A stretch of 31,073 bases of DNA from JBHEMT01 sp046262435. GTDB lineage: Bacteria > Chloroflexota > Dormibacteria > Aeolococcales > Aeolococcaceae. The notes under the pieces are model-generated. The model was not told the DNA's origin and ran no database searches. It saw only the letters and a list, made by a program, of their open reading frames with translations. The stretch is taken from NCBI GenBank assembly GCA_046262435.1, contig JBHEMT010000031.1:1-31073 (forward strand). The letters run 5' to 3'. Of the stretch, positions 1-6,628 are shown in pieces. The position numbers were made by a program, and so were the translations under genes. The first letter of the stretch is position 1. Each line of letters begins with the position of its first letter.

Positions 1-11
1 ACTGTCCCACC

Positions 12-1382
12 ATGCCGCTGGTCAATCCTGCCACCGGCGAGGTCTACGCCGAGGCGCCCCTCTCCGGAGCCGCCGAGGTCGAGCAGGCGGTCAGAGCGGC
101 GCGGCGGGCCTTCCCGGGCTGGCGTGACGCCACCCCCTCGACGCGCAGCCTTGCCCTGCTCCGCATCGCCGACGCCCTCGAGCAGCGCGGCAAGGAGCTG
201 GTTGGTCTCGAGTGCGAGAACACCGGCAAGCCCTTCGCCCTGACCATGCAGGAGGAGCTGCCGCCGATGATCGACCAGATCCGGTTCTTCGCAGGCGCCG
301 CACGCTGCCTCGAGGGGCGCTCGGCCGGCGAGTACATGGCCAACCACACCTCATACATCCGCCGCGAGCCGATCGGGGTATGCGCTCAGGTCACCCCCTG
401 GAACTACCCGATGATGATGGCCGTCTGGAAGTGGGCGCCGGCGCTGGCCGCGGGCAACACCGTGGTGCTCAAGCCCTCCGATACCACCCCCGTGAGCACG
501 GTGCGCATGGCCGAGATCGCCGCGGAGTTCCTCCCCCCCGGCGTGTTCAACGTGGTCTGCGGCAACCGCGAGACCGGGGCACTGCTGGTTGCCCATCCGG
601 ACCCCGACATGGTCTCGATCACCGGCAGTGTGCGCGCCGGAATGGAGGTGGCTGGAGCCGCGGCCAAGGACCTCAAGCGGGTGCATCTCGAGCTCGGCGG
701 CAAGGCGCCGGTGATCGTCTTCGACGACGCCGACATCGAGGCCACGGCGGCGGGCATCGCCGGTGCCGGTTACTTCAACGCCGGTCAGGACTGCACGGCG
801 GCGACGCGGGTGCTCGCCTCACCCCGCGTCCACGACAACCTGGTAGCCGCGCTCACCGAGCAGGCCAAGGCCACCACGACGGGGGCGCCGGACGATGTCG
901 ACGCCGCATACGGCCCGCTCAACAACCCCGACCAACTGGAGCGGGTGCGTGGCTTTCTCGACCGGCTGCCCGAGCACGCAACCCGGAGCGGTGCGGACCC
1001 CGGCGCCGTGCCCGCGCAGGGCTTCTTCCAGGCTCCCAGCGTGGTCAGCGGGCTGCACCAGGACGACGAGATCATCCAGAACGAGGTGTTCGGCCCGGTC
1101 ATCACCGTGCAGCGCTTCAGCGACGAGGACCAGGCGCTGACCTGGGCCAATGGTGTGAGGTACGGTCTGGCGTCGAGCGTCTGGACCCGCGACCACGGAC
1201 GGGCGATGCGAATGGCGAAGTACCTCGACTTCGGCTGTGTGTGGATCAACACGCATATCCCGATCGTCGCCGAGATGCCCCACGGTGGCTTCAAGCACTC
1301 CGGCTACGGCAAGGACCTCTCGATGTATGGGCTCGAGGACTACACCCGCATCAAGCACGTGATGTCGAACATCGAGAGCTGA
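12..1382 (+). CDS. NAD(P)-dependent aldehyde dehydrogenase, gamma-aminobutyraldehyde/betaine-aldehyde type (5' end possibly off-window)
   Basis: This protein oxidises an aldehyde to the acid using NAD(P)+. The Rossmann and catalytic cores are intact: the substrate/cofactor segment QVTPWNYPMMM, the general-base Glu in LELGGKAP, and the nucleophilic Cys in NAGQDCTAATRV. The NAGQDCTA version of the Cys motif resembles PatD-type gamma-aminobutyraldehyde dehydrogenases of putrescine breakdown, so an amino- or betaine-aldehyde substrate is inferred. The C-terminal NPFGPV-like region (NEVFGPVITV) and the HGGFKHSGYGKD motif are present. At 456 aa it is about 15-20 residues shorter at the N terminus than relatives, which normally have a short strand before the NPATGE motif. 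The frame stays open to the window edge, so the true start may lie upstream. The family call is secure; the substrate is not. Confidence 0.9.
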   Translation: MPLVNPATGEVYAEAPLSGAAEVEQAVRAARRAFPGWRDATPSTRSLALLRIADALEQRGKELVGLECENTGKPFALTMQEELPPMIDQIRFFAGAARCLEGRSAGEYMANHTSYIRREPIGVCAQVTPWNYPMMMAVWKWAPALAAGNTVVLKPSDTTPVSTVRMAEIAAEFLPPGVFNVVCGNRETGALLVAHPDPDMVSITGSVRAGMEVAGAAAKDLKRVHLELGGKAPVIVFDDADIEATAAGIAGAGYFNAGQDCTAATRVLASPRVHDNLVAALTEQAKATTTGAPDDVDAAYGPLNNPDQLERVRGFLDRLPEHATRSGADPGAVPAQGFFQAPSVVSGLHQDDEIIQNEVFGPVITVQRFSDEDQALTWANGVRYGLASSVWTRDHGRAMRMAKYLDFGCVWINTHIPIVAEMPHGGFKHSGYGKDLSMYGLEDYTRIKHVMSNIES

Positions 1383-1427
1383 GCCGCGGTTGCGCGGCAC
1401 CTGCGCCGGTGTCGCGCGCTCGGCTCA
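1380..1427. terminator. bidirectional hairpin between convergent genes
   Basis: A long imperfect inverted repeat has arms TGAGCCG (1380-1386) and CGGCTCA (1421-1427), with further pairing inside (GCGGCACC against GGTGTCGC around TGCGCC). Its two ends are the stop codons of the aldehyde dehydrogenase and of moaX. There is no T-run. The position suggests a shared terminator, by inference. Confidence 0.5.
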
Positions 1428-2114
1428 GGCCTCGCTCGCCTCGGCGACGCCGGACTCGACCCACTCGCCGCCGTCAGGCCCCCACTCCCGCTTCCAGATC
1501 GGCACCTCGCTCTTGAGCGTGTCGATGGCGTGGCGGCAGCCGGCAAAGGCCTCGGCTCGATGCGGGGCAGCGGCCGCGACCACCACGCTGGGCTCGCCCA
1601 CCTCGAGACTGCCGGTGCGGTGGGCAAGGACGATGGCGCTGAGGCCGTAGCCACGTACGGTCTCCTCGCCGATCCGGTGCATCTGCTCCTCGGCCATGCC
1701 GGCGTAGGCCTGGTACTCGAGGCGCACCGTGCGCCTGCCCTCGGTCAGCCCTCGCACCAAACCCACGAAGCTGCACACGGCACCGTCGGCCGCGCCGGCG
1801 ACCGAGGCCTCAATGGCAGGCGGGTCGAGTGGCTCGGCACTGAGCCACGCCCTGACCTTCTGGGCACCGCTTCCGCCCGACACCGGGGGCAGGAATGCAA
1901 CCACCGAGCCCTCGCGCAGCGGCGCGCTCCAGGCGGTGTAGGCCTCATCGACGGCGACGCGCAGCGCGCTGTCCGCCCCGGCCAGCTGGGGGATGCGGGC
2001 GACCAGCGCGTCCCACGCGTCTCGGGCGCAGGCCGGCTCGGGCAGCACGATGCTCGCCGCCTGCCGCCCGGCGAGGTCGCGCAATCGCGCGAAGAGCAGG
2101 ACCTCGACCCGCAT
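1425..2114 (-). CDS. moaX: MoaD-MoaE fusion, molybdopterin synthase (MoaX-like)
   Basis: This is a single-chain molybdopterin synthase, which puts two sulfurs into precursor Z (cPMP) to make molybdopterin. Residues 1-81 are the ubiquitin-like small subunit MoaD, ending in a Gly-Gly at 80-81 (FLPPVSGG). Residues about 88-222 are the large subunit MoaE, with RTGSLEVGE, HRAEAF and the catalytic lysines K201 and K208 in LKSEVPIWKRE, spaced like K119/K126 of E. coli MoaE. MoaD normally needs a free C-terminal Gly-Gly for thiocarboxylation. In M. tuberculosis MoaX the chain is cut after the corresponding Gly, and here Ser82 follows. It is the last gene of the crcB-DUF190-moaX operon; its ATG overlaps the previous TGA (TGATG). 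The sulfite-oxidase-like enzyme at 3832-4437 could use its product. Confidence 0.92.
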   Translation of the reverse strand: MRVEVLLFARLRDLAGRQAASIVLPEPACARDAWDALVARIPQLAGADSALRVAVDEAYTAWSAPLREGSVVAFLPPVSGGSGAQKVRAWLSAEPLDPPAIEASVAGAADGAVCSFVGLVRGLTEGRRTVRLEYQAYAGMAEEQMHRIGEETVRGYGLSAIVLAHRTGSLEVGEPSVVVAAAAPHRAEAFAGCRHAIDTLKSEVPIWKREWGPDGGEWVESGVAEASEA

Positions 2115-2470
2115 CAGCGCGGGCCGTCCGAGCGCGCCCGGCTGTCACGATAGGTGATCACCCGGACCCGTTCGAGGGTGACCATTCCCTCGCTCACCAT
2201 CTCGTCGAGCAGCGGCAGCAGCGGGGTGATCCGGTCCTCGTGGTCGACGATCTCGATGACGATGGGCAGGTCATCGCTGAGCCGCAGGATGCGGTCGGTG
2301 TGGAGATGCGAGTCGGCGCCAAAGCCTTCGATACCTCGCAGCACCGTGGCCCCCGCAAGCCCGCGGGACCGCGCCAGCAGCACGATCGCCTCGTACAGCG
2401 CCTTCCCGTGCCAGCGGTCCTTCTCCCCGATGAAGATGCGCAGCAGCTGCCCCTCGCCGTCCAGCCTCAC
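2114..2470 (-). CDS. DUF190 family protein
   Basis: This 118-aa soluble protein has the DUF190 signature: an N-terminal LLRIFIGEKDRW strand, KALYEAIV helix, GATVLRGIEGFG in the middle, and a C-terminal strand VRVITYR. Members adopt a PII-like ferredoxin fold and are often encoded beside crcB fluoride channels; their molecular role is not established. The GTG start overlaps the crcB stop codon (GTGA), and its own stop overlaps the moaX ATG, so translation of all three genes is probably coupled. Because the riboswitch lies upstream of crcB on the same transcript, its expression is inferred to respond to fluoride. A regulatory or accessory role for CrcB, possibly through a small ligand, is a guess from the fold. 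Confidence 0.88.
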   Translation of the reverse strand: MRLDGEGQLLRIFIGEKDRWHGKALYEAIVLLARSRGLAGATVLRGIEGFGADSHLHTDRILRLSDDLPIVIEIVDHEDRITPLLPLLDEMVSEGMVTLERVRVITYRDSRARSDGPR

Positions 2471-2844
2471 GAGAGGGCCCGCCCCGCCGCCATCCCGGCG
2501 AAGACCGCGGCCAGGCCGACGAGAATGCTGCCGGCAAGGTTGACGAACGCCGCCGAGTAGTTACCGCCCTCGATGAGCCGGGCACTCTCGAAGGCGAGAG
2601 TCGAGAACGTGGTGTAGGCGCCAAGGAATCCGATGGTGAGCGAGGTGCGGATCGCCGGGTCGAGGGTGGTGCGCGCGGTCAACACGGTCGCGAGCAGCCC
2701 CAGGACGAAGGCACCGCTGATGTTGACGACGAACGTCCCCCATGGGAAGGCACCGGTGGTGCGCCGGCTCACGAGACCGTCGACAAGGTATCGCCCGTAC
2801 GCTCCGACGGCGCCGCCGCCCAGGATGCCGAGGGTTGCGCGCAT
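2467..2844 (-). CDS. crcB: CrcB/Fluc fluoride exporter channel
   Basis: CrcB/Fluc forms dimeric fluoride-selective channels that let F- leave the cytoplasm. The expected motifs are present: GAYGRY near the N terminus, GTFVVNISGAFVLG in the second membrane segment, GFLGAYTTFSTLAFE (Phe-box and central Na+ region) in the third, and a fourth hydrophobic segment at the C terminus. I chose the ATG at 2844 (125 aa) over the ATG at 2859, because CGGGAG lies six bases before it and the 2859 ATG abuts the riboswitch. If 2859 were used, five residues (MRESS) would be added. It is the first gene of the operon and sits directly under a fluoride riboswitch that would expose or hide this ribosome site. A single gene copy is seen, so a homodimer is expected. 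Confidence 0.95.
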   Translation of the reverse strand: MRATLGILGGGAVGAYGRYLVDGLVSRRTTGAFPWGTFVVNISGAFVLGLLATVLTARTTLDPAIRTSLTIGFLGAYTTFSTLAFESARLIEGGNYSAAFVNLAGSILVGLAAVFAGMAAGRALS

Positions 2845-2860
2845 CGAGGACTCCCGCATA

Positions 2861-2908
2861 CCTAGGAGCCATCAGCCGGATCGGCGGGATCGGCGAGCCC
2901 CATCGCCG
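2861..2908 (-). promoter_or_regulatory. fluoride (crcB) riboswitch
   Basis: Reading the minus strand from 2908, the RNA has the layout of the crcB motif: stem CGGCG / CGCCG enclosing loop AUGGGGCU, a linker, stem GCCG-AUC-CGGC, then UGAUGGCUCCUAGG. Loop GGGGCU can pair with the downstream GGCUCC (two G-U pairs), giving the known pseudoknot. The Thermotoga petrophila aptamer has the same order (GGGCGAUGAGGCC, then CUGAUGGCCUCUAC). The crcB ribosome site (2851-2856) follows within five bases, so translational control is likely. A weak CATAAT -10-like sequence lies at 2934-2939. No structural computation was made; the match was found by eye. Confidence 0.85.
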
Positions 2909-2983
2909 GGCCGCGGGGTGCGCGGACCGCCCGATTATGCCCCGGTTGGGAGAGCCGCCCGGTTTCGTGCCGAGGCCGTGGCC

Positions 2984-3343
2984 CTAACTACCGCCGCCCC
3001 CGGTCACCAGGGAGAGCAGCGCCATCGCGAAGGCGAAGGTTGCGCCACCGAGCAGCACGGGGCTGCGCCGGGCCTGACGGCGCTCACCGATACGGGCGGC
3101 AACGGGCAGGGTGATGAGCACGACCGGCCCGAAGAGGAAGTGCAGGCCGCGGTGCGGGCGCTCTCCGGAAAACAGCAGAACCAGGCCGACCACGGCCTGG
3201 ATGGCGATGGCGCCAGTGCACACCCGCAGGTAGGTTGCGTACCGCTGCTGCCAGGCCTCGCGCCTCAGCGCCAGCAGGCCAGCCACGACGGCGACGAGCA
3301 GCAGCGCCAGGACCACGAAAGCCCAGACGCGGTGAAAGCCCAC
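2984..3343 (-). CDS. hypothetical four-TM membrane protein
   Basis: This 119-aa protein has about four hydrophobic segments (roughly residues 6-26, 41-60, 66-82 and 97-114). A conserved-looking loop between the second and third segments, ERPHRGLHFLFGP, holds two histidines and resembles LHxLYG loops of small membrane proteins in high-GC bacteria. I do not recognise a named family. The GTG start at 3343 lies 24 bases after the erpA stop on the same strand, so the two genes are probably co-transcribed. The purine-rich GCGAGAGG is very close to the GTG, so the start is not certain. The histidines could bind a metal or heme, but that is conjecture. Confidence 0.65.
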   Translation of the reverse strand: MGFHRVWAFVVLALLLVAVVAGLLALRREAWQQRYATYLRVCTGAIAIQAVVGLVLLFSGERPHRGLHFLFGPVVLITLPVAARIGERRQARRSPVLLGGATFAFAMALLSLVTGGGGS

Positions 3344-3367
3344 GCCTCTCGCCCTAGCGGGCGGGGA

Positions 3368-3730
3368 CTAGGCGGAGCAGGATTGCGCCTGTCCGGCACC
3401 GTCCGCGGTCTGGAAGCTATGGCCGCAGCCGCAGGTCTTGGCCGCGTTGGGGTTGTGGATGGTGAACCCGCCACCCATCAGCGCGTCGACGTAGTCGATC
3501 TCGGCGCCTTCGAGGTACTGGGCGCTGTAGGAGTCGACGTAGACCTTGAGCCCCTTGGCCGCCTCGATGACCTCGTCATCGGGCCGCGGCGGGTTCTCGT
3601 CCAGGCCCATTCCGTAGGAGAATCCCGAGCACCCGCCGGACTGCACGTAGACCCGGAGGCCGACCGGGGTGGCCTCGCCGCTCACCAGTCCCTCGAGATG
3701 GCCCATCGCGGAGTCGGAGACGGTGATCAT
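3368..3730 (-). CDS. erpA: iron-sulfur cluster carrier, A-type (ErpA/IscA/HesB)
   Basis: A-type carriers bind Fe-S clusters and hand them to target enzymes. The three ligand cysteines are present: C34 in QSGGCSGFSYG, and C100 and C102 in KTCGCGHSF. Length (120 aa) and the segment VDALMGGGFTIHNPNAAKTCGCG are typical. A fourth cysteine, C118, lies in the C-terminal extension (QSCSA) and is not a family ligand. GAGG sits nine bases before the ATG. It precedes a small membrane protein on the same strand and follows the molybdoenzyme gene. Fe-S clients in this window include the GlcF-like protein, the ferredoxin and the Rieske protein, though a link to any particular client is inference. Confidence 0.93.
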   Translation of the reverse strand: MITVSDSAMGHLEGLVSGEATPVGLRVYVQSGGCSGFSYGMGLDENPPRPDDEVIEAAKGLKVYVDSYSAQYLEGAEIDYVDALMGGGFTIHNPNAAKTCGCGHSFQTADGAGQAQSCSA

Positions 3731-3783
3731 CCGGGTCTACCTCAGTGCTGTTGTCTGGGAGGCCCTGGCCATCCCGTGTCTCA

Positions 3784-3789
3784 ATTCTA
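3784..3789 (-). promoter_or_regulatory. candidate -10 box for erpA
   Basis: On the minus strand TAGAAT (5 of 6 to TATAAT) lies about 54 bases before the erpA ATG, in the only A+T-richer patch of the gap. No good -35 is seen at 16-18 bases, so this is tentative. Confidence 0.35.
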
Positions 3790-3831
3790 ACCGTACCCTC
3801 GCGCCGGGGCGAACAAACGAGCGGCCGCGGC

Positions 3832-4437
3832 CTACCAGTACCGCTCCTCGAGCCACGGGTCGGCGCTGTTGTTGTACCCGTTGCGCTCCCAGAAGCCGAG
3901 CTCGTCCTCGGCGGTGAGAACGATCTCCTCCAGCCATTTGGCGCTCTTCCAGAAGTACTTGCGCGGCACCAGCGCACGAAGCGGGTAGCCGTGCTCCTGG
4001 GTCAGCTCCTCGCCGCCGTGCAGGTAGGCGAGGGCCACCTGGTCCTCCTCGGCCAGTTCCCTCGGAATGCTGGTGGTGAAGCCGGCGGCGCACCGGAAGA
4101 CCACGAAGCGCGCCTCGGGCTTCGCTCCCGCGAGGGCGAGGACGTCGCGAAGGCGGGGGCCGTGGAAAACGTTGTCGAGGCGGCTCCAGGTGGTCACGCA
4201 GTGGATGTCGCAGGCGATGTCCACCGCAGGGAGGGCGCGCACCTGCTCGTGGGTCAGCTGGAGCGGGCTGTCAACCAGGCCACTGACCCGCAGCCGCCAG
4301 CTGCCCAGGTCGGGGTAGCTGGCTGCCCGGCCGTAGTGCAGCACCGGCCATTTCTCGGTGAGCACCTGGCCGGGCGGAAGCCGGCGCGGATCGGCCACCA
4401 CCCGGGGGTCGGGTGGCTTGCGGCTGAACAGGCTCAT
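3832..4437 (-). CDS. cytoplasmic sulfite-oxidase-fold molybdopterin oxidoreductase (YedY/MsrP-like)
   Basis: This 201-aa protein carries the oxidoreductase molybdopterin-binding domain of the sulfite oxidase/MsrP superfamily. The molybdenum-ligand cysteine is C80 in the motif DIHCVTTWSRLDN. Downstream signatures are VFHGPRLRDVL, a CAAGFTTSIP segment, and HGYPLRALVPRKYFWKSAKWLEEI. No Tat or other signal peptide is present, unlike MsrP, so it should work in the cytoplasm. The heme or dimerisation domains of true sulfite oxidases are also missing. The ATG at 4437 begins just before the first conserved block; the open frame extends further upstream but overlaps the next gene and lacks family similarity. 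It needs molybdenum cofactor, which the nearby moaX product would help make. The substrate is unknown. Confidence 0.88.
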   Translation of the reverse strand: MSLFSRKPPDPRVVADPRRLPPGQVLTEKWPVLHYGRAASYPDLGSWRLRVSGLVDSPLQLTHEQVRALPAVDIACDIHCVTTWSRLDNVFHGPRLRDVLALAGAKPEARFVVFRCAAGFTTSIPRELAEEDQVALAYLHGGEELTQEHGYPLRALVPRKYFWKSAKWLEEIVLTAEDELGFWERNGYNNSADPWLEERYW

Positions 4438-4532
4438 CGGTCGATGGTATTGCCCGGCGGACACGGGAAGGTCGGCGGAAGGGAAACGCCGGCGCTCCAT
4501 GGGAGCGCCGGCGTTCATTCCGCGAACGGGCT

Positions 4533-4832
4533 CTAGCGGTAGGCGCCGCCGCGACCGCGGCCGCCGCGGCTGCCGCCACGGCTGAACAGCCGAAGAATGA
4601 AGACCAGGATCACCGCACCGACGAAGGCCACGATGCATTCGATGATGAAGCTGCTCGAGGCGTCTCCCCCACCGGTGACCCGGTTCAGAACGAAACCGCC
4701 GATCACAGCCCCGATCAGGCCGACCACGATGTCGCCGAAACAGCCGAAACCCTTGCCCCGGACGACCCGGCCGGCGAGGGCGCCGGCGATCAGCCCAATC
4801 AGCAGCCAGGCCAGCAGGTGGTGTGAGTTCAT
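4533..4832 (-). CDS. GlsB/YeaQ/YmgE family stress-response membrane protein
   Basis: This 99-aa protein has the family pattern of three membrane segments with glycine motifs: LIGLIAGALAGRVVRGKGFG, then GDIVVGLIGAVIGGFVLN, then a third segment around IVAFVGAVILVFILRLF. It ends in a Gly/Arg-rich tail (SRGGSRGGRGRGG), longer than usual. Members are transglycosylase-associated or general-stress proteins of unknown mechanism. I place the start at the ATG at 4832 because GGAG lies seven bases upstream; an in-frame ATG at 4850 would add six residues but has no ribosome site. A good promoter lies just upstream, sharing its core with that of the CsbD gene. The RG-rich tail could bind nucleic acid or phospholipid head groups, which is speculation. 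Confidence 0.9.
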   Translation of the reverse strand: MNSHHLLAWLLIGLIAGALAGRVVRGKGFGCFGDIVVGLIGAVIGGFVLNRVTGGGDASSSFIIECIVAFVGAVILVFILRLFSRGGSRGGRGRGGAYR

Positions 4833-4870
4833 CCCGTCTCCTAGGTCCAAGGTGATAATGAAACTGTAAC

Positions 4871-4899
4871 GTTATATCCCCCACTCGCGGGCTTTCCAA
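4871..4899 (-). promoter_or_regulatory. promoter of the GlsB-family gene
   Basis: On the minus strand a -35 TTGGAA (4894-4899) and a -10 TATAAC (4871-4876) are separated by 17 bases, about 40 bases before the ATG. The core ATATAACGTT (4868-4877) recurs upstream of csbD. An alternative reading is a SigB-like GTTT plus GGGATA arrangement over the same bases. Confidence 0.55.
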
Positions 4900-4951
4900 A
4901 CGGGGCAGGGGGCCGGCGGGGTCGACATGCTCGCGGTGCCACGTGAGCCGC

Positions 4952-6544
4952 TCAGTCGGTCGCCCCCACCCGGGACGACTCGGCGGCGTAGCGCGGCAGG
5001 TGCACGTCGTCGCTGCCCACGAAGCGCATCGCCCCGGCGATCAATCGGTGCCCCGCCACCTCGGCGATCTGGCGGTGCATCTCCTGGCAGACCCGGCGGT
5101 ATGCGGGGTGCCCCTGCGGTGAGGTGCGCAGCTCGATGGTGTGCATCGCCGAGCGCGCGTTGAGCCTGAGCAGGTAGCGCACCCGGTGCCCCAGGGTCAC
5201 CAGGTACTGCGCCTGCTCGGGAAACCGCCCGGCGATGCGCTCGTGGGCCGCCTCGGCGGCAGCCACGGCCTGGCGCCAGCGGTCGCCGAGCCCGGACGCG
5301 TCCACCTCGTCCGGCACCGCGTAGCCCAGGCGAACCGACAGCGGTTGCCACTGGATGGTGAGCATGCGGTGCCGCTGCAGGTCGCGGAAGGCGCCGTAGT
5401 CGCTGACCACCTCGAAGGTGTACGCCGTGTGCTCAAAGCCGCGGCCGGGTTTGTGCCTGCGGTTGCGCCGGGTGCCCACCGCGGTGGCGAAGAGGGCCTC
5501 GCGGCGCGCCGAGGAGAGGGAGCGCACCGCGGTCAGCAGAGCATCCTCGGGGGCGTCGGTGTGCGGGTAGAGCGCCGCCGCCAGCACACGATCCTCGGCG
5601 TCGGCATCCCACTCCAGCAGGCGCACCGCCTCGGTGGTCTTCTCAGCCACGGGCAGCCGCAGCTCCGCCGCCACCTCCGCCAGGGCCTGCTCGGTGTCGC
5701 GCAGGTACTCCACCCACACTCCGCCGCGCTCGGCGCGGTCGAGCCGGGGGACGAAGTCGGGGATGACCCGCTGCAGCTCGGCGGCGATCAGCTCCGCGTA
5801 GGAGCGCGCTTCCGGAAGGGGGTGGGCACGCAGCCGCAGCACCAGCAGCTCGAGCGCCTGGGGGCTCGCCACCACCCCGAGGTTGCTCACCGTCCCGGCA
5901 GGAAGCAGGCCGCGCAGCAGATCGAGCGCCAGCGCACGGATCGCCCGGCCTCGCGCCCGGGTGTCCTCCTCGGGAGGCAGCACCGTGTCGAGATGCTCGC
6001 GCAACGGCGCCAGCAGCCCGGCGTAGGCGTCAAACAGGCCGTCCATCGCACCCGTGTAGGTTTGGGCCAGGTCTGACGCCATCACCTCGGGGTCGCGGTG
6101 GTATCGGTAGTGGCCGTCGCGCCGGTCGGTGTAGGGGATGTAGCGGGTCGACTGCTCGAGGTAGGCGGCCAGCCTCCCCCACTCGATCGCCTTGGCCAGC
6201 GGCTGCGACACCTGCTCACAGGCGAGGTGAACCGCGGCCAGCTGGGCAACCGAGTCGTCGCCGTACTCGGCCAAAACCCGGCCGAACAACGAGCCGGCCG
6301 CCTCGGCGCCGACGGTCTCCCCCACCACCGTTGGCTCGTCGACGGCTGCTCCGAGGAACTCGTCGAGCAGCAGCCGGCGCAGCGACTTGGCGCTGCGGCT
6401 GTAGCGGGCGAAGAGCGCCGCCTTGGTCACCTCGGGGAGCCCGCGCAGGGCGAACACGGGCAGGTCGAGGGTGCCGGTGTGGGGCAGCACCCGGGCGGCC
6501 TCAGCCGCACTGAACTCCTCCACGTGGTACGGGGCGCTCACCAT
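4952..6544 (-). CDS. FAD-dependent thymidylate synthase-like protein with two ThyX-type halves
   Basis: ThyX makes dTMP from dUMP using methylene-tetrahydrofolate and FAD. This 530-aa protein is about twice the usual ThyX length and seems to hold two related halves. The first has EYGDDSVAQLA (93-103), EQSTRYIPYTD (130-140) and GTVSNLGVVASPQALE (217-232). The second has FRDLQRHRMLT (386-396) and NARSAMHTIELR (462-473), which match the ThyX RHR motif and the C-terminal N-x-R-S-x-x-H-x-x-x-L-R segment. The usual Ser, seven residues after RHR, is displaced here (RHRMLTIQWQPLS). Such long forms occur in high-GC phyla and are annotated as thymidylate synthase, but I know of no proof of activity. 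The ATG at 6544 precedes the first conserved region. No other thymidylate synthase is visible in the window. Confidence 0.8.
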   Translation of the reverse strand: MVSAPYHVEEFSAAEAARVLPHTGTLDLPVFALRGLPEVTKAALFARYSRSAKSLRRLLLDEFLGAAVDEPTVVGETVGAEAAGSLFGRVLAEYGDDSVAQLAAVHLACEQVSQPLAKAIEWGRLAAYLEQSTRYIPYTDRRDGHYRYHRDPEVMASDLAQTYTGAMDGLFDAYAGLLAPLREHLDTVLPPEEDTRARGRAIRALALDLLRGLLPAGTVSNLGVVASPQALELLVLRLRAHPLPEARSYAELIAAELQRVIPDFVPRLDRAERGGVWVEYLRDTEQALAEVAAELRLPVAEKTTEAVRLLEWDADAEDRVLAAALYPHTDAPEDALLTAVRSLSSARREALFATAVGTRRNRRHKPGRGFEHTAYTFEVVSDYGAFRDLQRHRMLTIQWQPLSVRLGYAVPDEVDASGLGDRWRQAVAAAEAAHERIAGRFPEQAQYLVTLGHRVRYLLRLNARSAMHTIELRTSPQGHPAYRRVCQEMHRQIAEVAGHRLIAGAMRFVGSDDVHLPRYAAESSRVGATD

Positions 6545-6628
6545 CGGGCCGAATGCTAGCGCCGGCCGGGCTGGACCCCACGGCCTCAGCCGACCGGCGC
6601 CGGTGCGCCGGGTATCATCCCGGCCCGG

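Noticed and set aside
2633..3790. A 385-codon plus-strand frame over crcB, the 4-TM gene and erpA
   Set aside because: It is antisense to three well-supported genes and has the Arg/His-rich composition of a high-GC shadow frame.
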